Shown here: piece by piece, positions 14,547 through 17,918 of the stretch
Layout of the letters: every line of letters begins with the position of its first letter
Numbering within the stretch: position 1 is the stretch's first letter
Source: JBDHZK01 sp039811865
GTDB lineage: Bacteria; Actinomycetota; Actinomycetes; Propionibacteriales; Propionibacteriaceae
Assembly: GCA_039811865.1 (NCBI GenBank)
Contig: JBDHZK010000049.1
Coordinates: 1 to 17,918, forward strand
Reading direction: 5' to 3'
Length of the DNA: 17,918 nucleotides
Notes under the pieces: model-generated
Database searches by the model: none
What the model saw: the letters and a program-made list of their open reading frames with translations, nothing else
What the model was told of the DNA's origin: nothing
Translations under genes and position numbers: made by a program

Positions 14547-15578
14547 TCAGCGCCCCGAGATTACCAACCGCGCGGCTCGGGAGGCGCCCGGCTCGGCTCG
14601 CCAGCGATGTCCCAGATGGGCGGCCCGACGCGCCACTCCGGGCTTTCGGCCCAACCCGAGGTGATGGCCGATTCGGCCCGCACTGATTCCCCGAGGCTCG
14701 ATGCGCTCGCCGACGCCGCGGGTGGAGACAAAGCCGGCCCAGAACAGTCCAGCGGCGCCGGCCGGCACAACGGCGGTCGGCACGCCGAGGCGCAGCGGGA
14801 CCGCAGCCGAGCGGGTCACCAGTGCGACCCGACAGCCGCGTAGGACCGCTGGGTCGGGAAGCCGGTCGATCACCTCGACGTCGGACGCGGCCAGCTCCGG
14901 GAATCCGATCAGCACCACCCCCAAGGCAACCCGGCGGCAGGCCGCTACCGCTTGGTTGGCTAGTTCGAGGTCGGGGATGCCGCATTCGGCATCCCGGACG
15001 TCCACCAGCGCCCGCGGGGACGAATCGTGGCCGGAGGCGGGCGGTTCGGGCATCGTCCAGATTCCCGTCACCTCCGTCTCGGCGCCGGTGGCCAGGTCGA
15101 TCGGGTACGCGCCGAGAACGGAGGCCGGTACGGGGCGCGCACGGCGCGGCAAGCCGAGCCCGGCACGCCAGGACGAAACCTCGGCGCGATCCAGCAAGCT
15201 GCCCACGGGGCCCGATGGTGCCGCCGGCTTGACCGTCGGCACCTGGTCGACGCGCCAGGACGGCAGCCCAAACCGCTCGGCCAGATGCGGACCGGCCAGG
15301 GCGTCCGACGCGTAGACGAGGGCGTCTGCCTGTTCTACGGCGGTGGTCGATGCGGCCAGCATCGCTCGTGCCGCCAGCCGGCGGGTGAGCGGGGCAGTCC
15401 CGCCGTCCGGACCGACGCGGCCGAACGCGGTGAAGTGCCCTAACCCGGACGCCAACCCGGCGCCGGAGGCCGGCCCGGCCAGGCTGACCTCGGCTCCCGC
15501 ATCGGTCAGCGCACGGGCTAATGCGACCAGGGGTTCGAAGTCGGCGATGGAACCTCCGGCGAGGACTGCGACACGCAT
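14547..15578 (-). CDS. GT-B glycosyltransferase-like protein lacking the HGG motif
   Basis: The 343-aa product resembles UDP-glycosyltransferases of the GT1/GT28 type. Residues 1-36 (MRVAVLAGG, then EPLVALARALTDAGAEVSLAG) form the first Rossmann unit, VTGIWTMPEPP (170-180) is the interdomain linker, and GVPTAVVPAGAAGLFWAGFVSTRGVGERI (265-293) is the nucleotide-sugar region. The C-terminus (ARRAAHLGHRWRAEPGASRAA) also fits the family. The donor-binding signature HxGGxGT is replaced by TRSAA (255-259), so donor binding may be changed or lost. The protein is also shorter than the usual 380-420 aa. ATG at 15578 follows GAAAGGG by 9 nt. It is third in a minus-strand row after the ligase and amidotransferase genes. 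Confidence 0.75.
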   Translation of the reverse strand: MRVAVLAGGSIADFEPLVALARALTDAGAEVSLAGPASGAGLASGLGHFTAFGRVGPDGGTAPLTRRLAARAMLAASTTAVEQADALVYASDALAGPHLAERFGLPSWRVDQVPTVKPAAPSGPVGSLLDRAEVSSWRAGLGLPRRARPVPASVLGAYPIDLATGAETEVTGIWTMPEPPASGHDSSPRALVDVRDAECGIPDLELANQAVAACRRVALGVVLIGFPELAASDVEVIDRLPDPAVLRGCRVALVTRSAAVPLRLGVPTAVVPAGAAGLFWAGFVSTRGVGERIEPRGISAGRIGHHLGLGRKPGVARRAAHLGHRWRAEPGASRAARLVISGR

Positions 15579-15649
15579 GCTGCACACCCTTTCAGAGCCG
15601 GTGCCGGGCGTTGCCCCGCGACGCGGCGCGTCCGAAGGTTCGTCCGGCG

Positions 15650-15664
15650 CCGGTTCGAAACCGG
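15650..15664 (-). terminator. Palindromic hairpin after the amidotransferase gene
   Basis: CCGGTT (15650-15655), CGA, AACCGG (15659-15664) form a perfect inverted repeat 12 bases past the stop of the amidotransferase gene. It may be a terminator or an operator for the next gene. It contains a TTCGAAA string that mimics a tRNA T-loop, but no tRNA is present. Confidence 0.35.
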
Positions 15665-15676
15665 GCCGTCGATCGG

Positions 15677-16408
15677 CTATGGACGAGCGAACCGGTTGAC
15701 GAAGTTCGTCAGGATCAGGTGCTGCTCGCCCGTGACTCCACTGAGGCGGGCCATGGCGATCAGATCCTCCAACTCTTCGGGACGGAAGTAGCCGGCATGC
15801 GCGTAGATCCGCATGCGTGCGGCCAGGTCTTCGACGTCCAGCTCGGGGTGGAATTGGGTGACGTACACACTGGTCTTGACCCGGTACATCTGAACGGGGC
15901 ACACCGTACCGGTCGCCAGTTGCACCGCACCGGGCGGCATCTGGCTGCACGCCTCCTTGTGCCCGACGAACGCCTTGAACACCGGCGAGACGCCGGCTAG
16001 GAGCGGATCGGTCCGGCCCGCGTCGGTCTGGGTGATGTCCGCCGCGCCGACAGCTTCGGCGTGGGCATTGTCGACGGTGCCGCCGAGGTGGGTGGTGACG
16101 ATTCCGACCCCATAGCAAAGGCCGAGGAAGGGGAAGTCGACGTCGACCGCGCGATTGACGAGCGCGCTCAGCTCGCCTTCAACCCGCTGCTGCAGCGGCG
16201 ATTTGACGTCGTCGCTGACGTTGAACGGGCTGCCGCCCAAGATGATCCCGGAGTAGTCGTCCAAATCGAGGTGCGGTAGCGGCGCCGACTCGACGCGAAT
16301 GTGTCGAAGCGAATCGGGGGTGAGACCGGCGTTTCTCCGGACGGACTCGTACTCGGCCAGGGCCGCGGTGTCATGGTCGCGGGTGCCCAGCATCAGGAAC
16401 GGCTTCAC
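15677..16408 (-). CDS. Class I glutamine amidotransferase-like protein (GMP synthase GATase-like)
   Basis: The 243-aa product has the triad of class I amidotransferases: Cys98 in FLGLCYGVG, and His187 and Glu189 in TQFHPELD. DYSGIILGGSPFNVSD (about 52-67) is the oxyanion-side segment, and VGHKEACSQMPPGA (148-161) is typical of GuaA-like relatives. Such free-standing domains release ammonia from glutamine or hydrolyse gamma-glutamyl compounds; the partner is unknown. The start is GTG at 16408, giving MKPFLMLGTR, the N-terminus I remember for relatives; TTG at 16417 is an alternative. TAACCT ends eight bases before this GTG. The gene lies 48 bases after the YbdK-type ligase gene. Confidence 0.88.
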   Translation of the reverse strand: MKPFLMLGTRDHDTAALAEYESVRRNAGLTPDSLRHIRVESAPLPHLDLDDYSGIILGGSPFNVSDDVKSPLQQRVEGELSALVNRAVDVDFPFLGLCYGVGIVTTHLGGTVDNAHAEAVGAADITQTDAGRTDPLLAGVSPVFKAFVGHKEACSQMPPGAVQLATGTVCPVQMYRVKTSVYVTQFHPELDVEDLAARMRIYAHAGYFRPEELEDLIAMARLSGVTGEQHLILTNFVNRFARP

Positions 16409-16416
16409 GAGCGCCA

Positions 16417-16422
16417 AGGTTA
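16417..16422 (-). promoter_or_regulatory. -10-like TAACCT before the amidotransferase gene
   Basis: TAACCT (16422-16417, minus) fits TANNNT and ends eight bases before GTG 16408. It overlaps the alternative TTG start, which argues for the GTG. Confidence 0.35.
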
Positions 16423-16456
16423 GCGGGCGGGCGCGGCTAGGGCGCTCGTGCGCGGC

Positions 16457-17590
16457 TCAGCTGAACCGAGGGGTCCCGGAGCGGGTTTCGGCGAGCACCG
16501 TCCTTACGACCTGGTGCAAGTTGCCGCCCTGACCGATCACCGCGAGCTGGCGAAGGTAGCTGGAGCCACCCCGGCAAAGCTGTTCGGCGAACCGCAGTTC
16601 GGCCGAGCAGCCCAGGTCGGCCGCGACCGGGTCCAGCACCTCCAGCAGTCGGATGATGGCGTCCCGGACTCCGACCACCGGTTGAGCCTTCGAGGGGCCG
16701 ATGATCTGCGCGTCGAGGCCATAGCGAGCGGCCCGCCACTTGTTCTCTCTGGTCAGCCAAGGTGGCAGCACCACATCGGCGTGGCGCTCGTCCCACCGCC
16801 GCGACAGGTGCTCCACCAGGCATTGCGTCAGCGCCGCCAGGCAGCCGATCTCGCTTAGTGTCGGGACTGCGTCGAGAACGCGGTTCTCGATCGTTCCCCA
16901 CCCAGGGGACGGCCGGACGTCCCAGCGGACCTCGTTGGTGTCCTGGACGATCCCGTGGCGTTTGAGGTCGGCCACGTAGCGCTCGAAGTCGTTCCAGACC
17001 TGGAACCGATCCGGGAGCCCTGCGCTTGGCAACTGCTGGAACAGCATGGTCCGCTGGGATGCGTAGCCGGTGTCCTCGCCCTCCCAGAAGGGGGAAGATG
17101 CCGAAAGGGCCAGCAGCAAAGGCAGGTAGTTCGTCAGCCCGTTCAGTATCGGGATGACCTTTTCGACTCGGTCGACGCCGACATGTACGTGCGTCCCACA
17201 GATGACCAGGCGCTGGCCCCACCAGCGACTGCGCTCCAGAACTTGGGCGTAACGCGGGTTGGTGACGACCACTTGGTCGCGGGCGCGGCTGAACGGATGC
17301 GTCCCCGTCGCCAGCAGTTCGATGCCGAGCGGATCTACGACTCGGTACAGCCCGCTCAGGCTGGTGCGCAGATCGTCCACGGCCTCGCCGACAACACGGT
17401 GGACACCCGTCACAAGCTCAACCATGTGGCTGAGGAACTCGGTGCGGTAGGGCCCCGTTTCCGCGCCACCAAGGGCGTCCAGGACGATCGGCGCCCGAGG
17501 GGACAGCTCGAGCGAGCCGGCGTCCACGAGCGCCAGTTCCCATTCGATGCCCAGCGTGGACTGCTCGGACTTGGCGAACGAGATCTGCAT
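16457..17590 (-). CDS. YbdK-type carboxylate-amine ligase (GCS2 family)
   Basis: The 377-aa product belongs to the glutamate-cysteine ligase 2 family, ATP-dependent enzymes joining a carboxylate to an amine; YbdK of E. coli has weak gamma-glutamylcysteine ligase activity. Signatures are LGIEWELALVD (13-23, metal-binding glutamates), ATGTHPF (94-100), CGTHVHVGVD (131-140), and TENKW-like REN-KWRAARYGLDA in the second half. Length is normal. ATG at 17590 follows GGGAG by 7 nt. Actinobacteria usually make mycothiol rather than glutathione, so the true substrate may differ. EgtA of ergothioneine synthesis is a related family, but the other egt genes are absent here. Confidence 0.92.
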   Translation of the reverse strand: MQISFAKSEQSTLGIEWELALVDAGSLELSPRAPIVLDALGGAETGPYRTEFLSHMVELVTGVHRVVGEAVDDLRTSLSGLYRVVDPLGIELLATGTHPFSRARDQVVVTNPRYAQVLERSRWWGQRLVICGTHVHVGVDRVEKVIPILNGLTNYLPLLLALSASSPFWEGEDTGYASQRTMLFQQLPSAGLPDRFQVWNDFERYVADLKRHGIVQDTNEVRWDVRPSPGWGTIENRVLDAVPTLSEIGCLAALTQCLVEHLSRRWDERHADVVLPPWLTRENKWRAARYGLDAQIIGPSKAQPVVGVRDAIIRLLEVLDPVAADLGCSAELRFAEQLCRGGSSYLRQLAVIGQGGNLHQVVRTVLAETRSGTPRFS

Positions 17591-17623
17591 GGCGGGCTCC
17601 CGGGCTGGCCGTCGGTGCGGCTG

Positions 17624-17629
17624 AGTTTA
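17624..17629 (-). promoter_or_regulatory. -10-like TAAACT of the ligase gene
   Basis: TAAACT (17629-17624, minus) fits TANNNT and would give a leader of about 27 nt. It is probably the main promoter for the three-gene minus-strand row. Confidence 0.45.
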
Positions 17630-17707
17630 GATCTTCGGTGATTCTGTGCGGCGCTTCGTCGTTCGACCCCGCTCAGCACGCTTAGCCGTCGGTTATTGCC
17701 GCGACTG

Positions 17708-17721
17708 GCCGCACGTTTTCA
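17708..17721. repeat. Third copy of the GCCGCACGTTTTCA motif
   Basis: The 14-base sequence is identical to the core of the arms at 1062-1148. It lies in the non-coding gap between the ligase gene and the plus-strand gene at the right edge. A single 14-mer repeat could be chance. Confidence 0.45.
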
Positions 17722-17799
17722 GCGAACGGCAGTGGGCTGGCGGGAACGGCGCGCGGCGCCCGGAACCCACCCGGGGGCGGCCTTGGGCTGTGGTCTCAG

Positions 17800-17805
17800 T
17801 ACCCT
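17800..17805 (+). promoter_or_regulatory. -10-like TACCCT of the right-edge gene
   Basis: TACCCT fits TANNNT and would give a leader of about 25 nt ending in AAGGTGAG. No -35 recognised. Confidence 0.3.
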
Positions 17806-17837
17806 TTGCAGCGATGGTCCCGACCGCAAGGTGAGCG

Positions 17838-17918
17838 ATGAGTTATCCGCCTAGTTGGCAGCAACCCCCTTCAGGCCCCTCCTCATTCGGTCCGCCCGGG
17901 TGGGGGCCGCCCCGACCG
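17838..17918 (+). CDS. Start of a gene with Pro/Gly-rich N-terminus, cut by the right edge
   Basis: ATG at 17838 is preceded closely by AAGGTGAG, a good ribosome binding site, and the frame stays open for the remaining 27 codons. The peptide (MSYPPSWQQPPSGP and so on) is rich in Pro, Gly, Ser and Trp. Such tails commonly open actinobacterial membrane proteins, but no domain is visible. The frame of the GTG at 17831 stops after seven codons. Confidence 0.6.
   Translation, partial: MSYPPSWQQPPSGPSSFGPPGWGPPRP

Noticed and set aside
15645..15668. T-arm-like string GGTTCGAAACC suggesting a tRNA.
   Set aside because: The string is simply a palindrome; no acceptor, D-arm or anticodon stem can be built on either strand.
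16408..17590. Ergothioneine locus, because a GCS2-family ligase (EgtA-like) adjoins an amidotransferase (EgtC-like).
   Set aside because: EgtC is a class II enzyme with an N-terminal cysteine, while this one is class I with an internal CYG nucleophile; EgtB, EgtD and EgtE are absent.

Overview
The window is 17.9 kb of GC-rich DNA (most genes about two thirds G+C) with GTG and TTG starts, a PknB-type kinase with one membrane span, a DUF4282 protein, a YbdK-type ligase and several starts that look leaderless. Together these point to an actinobacterium. A Propionibacteriales-like member is a guess and not shown by the sequence. I see no tRNA, rRNA, CRISPR array, transposase or phage gene.

Layout. 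Bases 2-838 (minus) hold most of a CobQ/DUF1611-like P-loop NTPase that runs off the left edge; its DNA is somewhat lower in G+C than the rest. Bases 839-1205 are non-coding and carry a candidate promoter and a perfect 16-bp inverted repeat. A DUF4282 membrane protein with octapeptide repeats follows (1206-1934, plus). It converges on a secreted 5'-nucleotidase (2022-3947, minus) across a strong hairpin. The nucleotidase is divergent from alanine racemase alr (4185-5297, plus), and the gap between them holds two TCCACA/TGTGGA palindromes that resemble paired DnaA boxes. Next are a membrane-anchored hypothetical protein (5363-5965, minus) and a GNAT acetyltransferase (6115-6732, plus).

The middle holds a minus-strand run: an SMP-30-like beta-propeller protein (9157-10044), a PhzF-family isomerase (8311-9147) and a DUF2252 protein (6762-8213). 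The propeller gene is divergent from a serine/threonine kinase with a helical extracellular domain (10145-11683, plus). The kinase converges on a large LuxR-type ATP-binding regulator (11712-14378, minus).

On the right, three minus-strand genes lie in the order YbdK/GCS2-type carboxylate-amine ligase (16457-17590), class I glutamine amidotransferase-like protein (15677-16408) and a GT-B glycosyltransferase-like protein that lacks the usual HGG motif (14547-15578). A plus-strand gene with a Pro/Gly-rich N-terminus starts at 17838 and runs off the right edge.

How the genes work together: few form an obvious pathway. Alr supplies D-alanine for peptidoglycan. The nucleotidase scavenges nucleotides outside the cell. 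The kinase senses something at the membrane, and the LuxR protein is an orphan regulator. The ligase and amidotransferase may act on related substrates, but this is inference from adjacency. I find no clear multi-gene new system. The best leads are the DnaA-box-like palindromes, the recurrent hexamer-6/7-nt-start arrangement, the 16-bp inverted repeat and the P-loop gene at the left edge.
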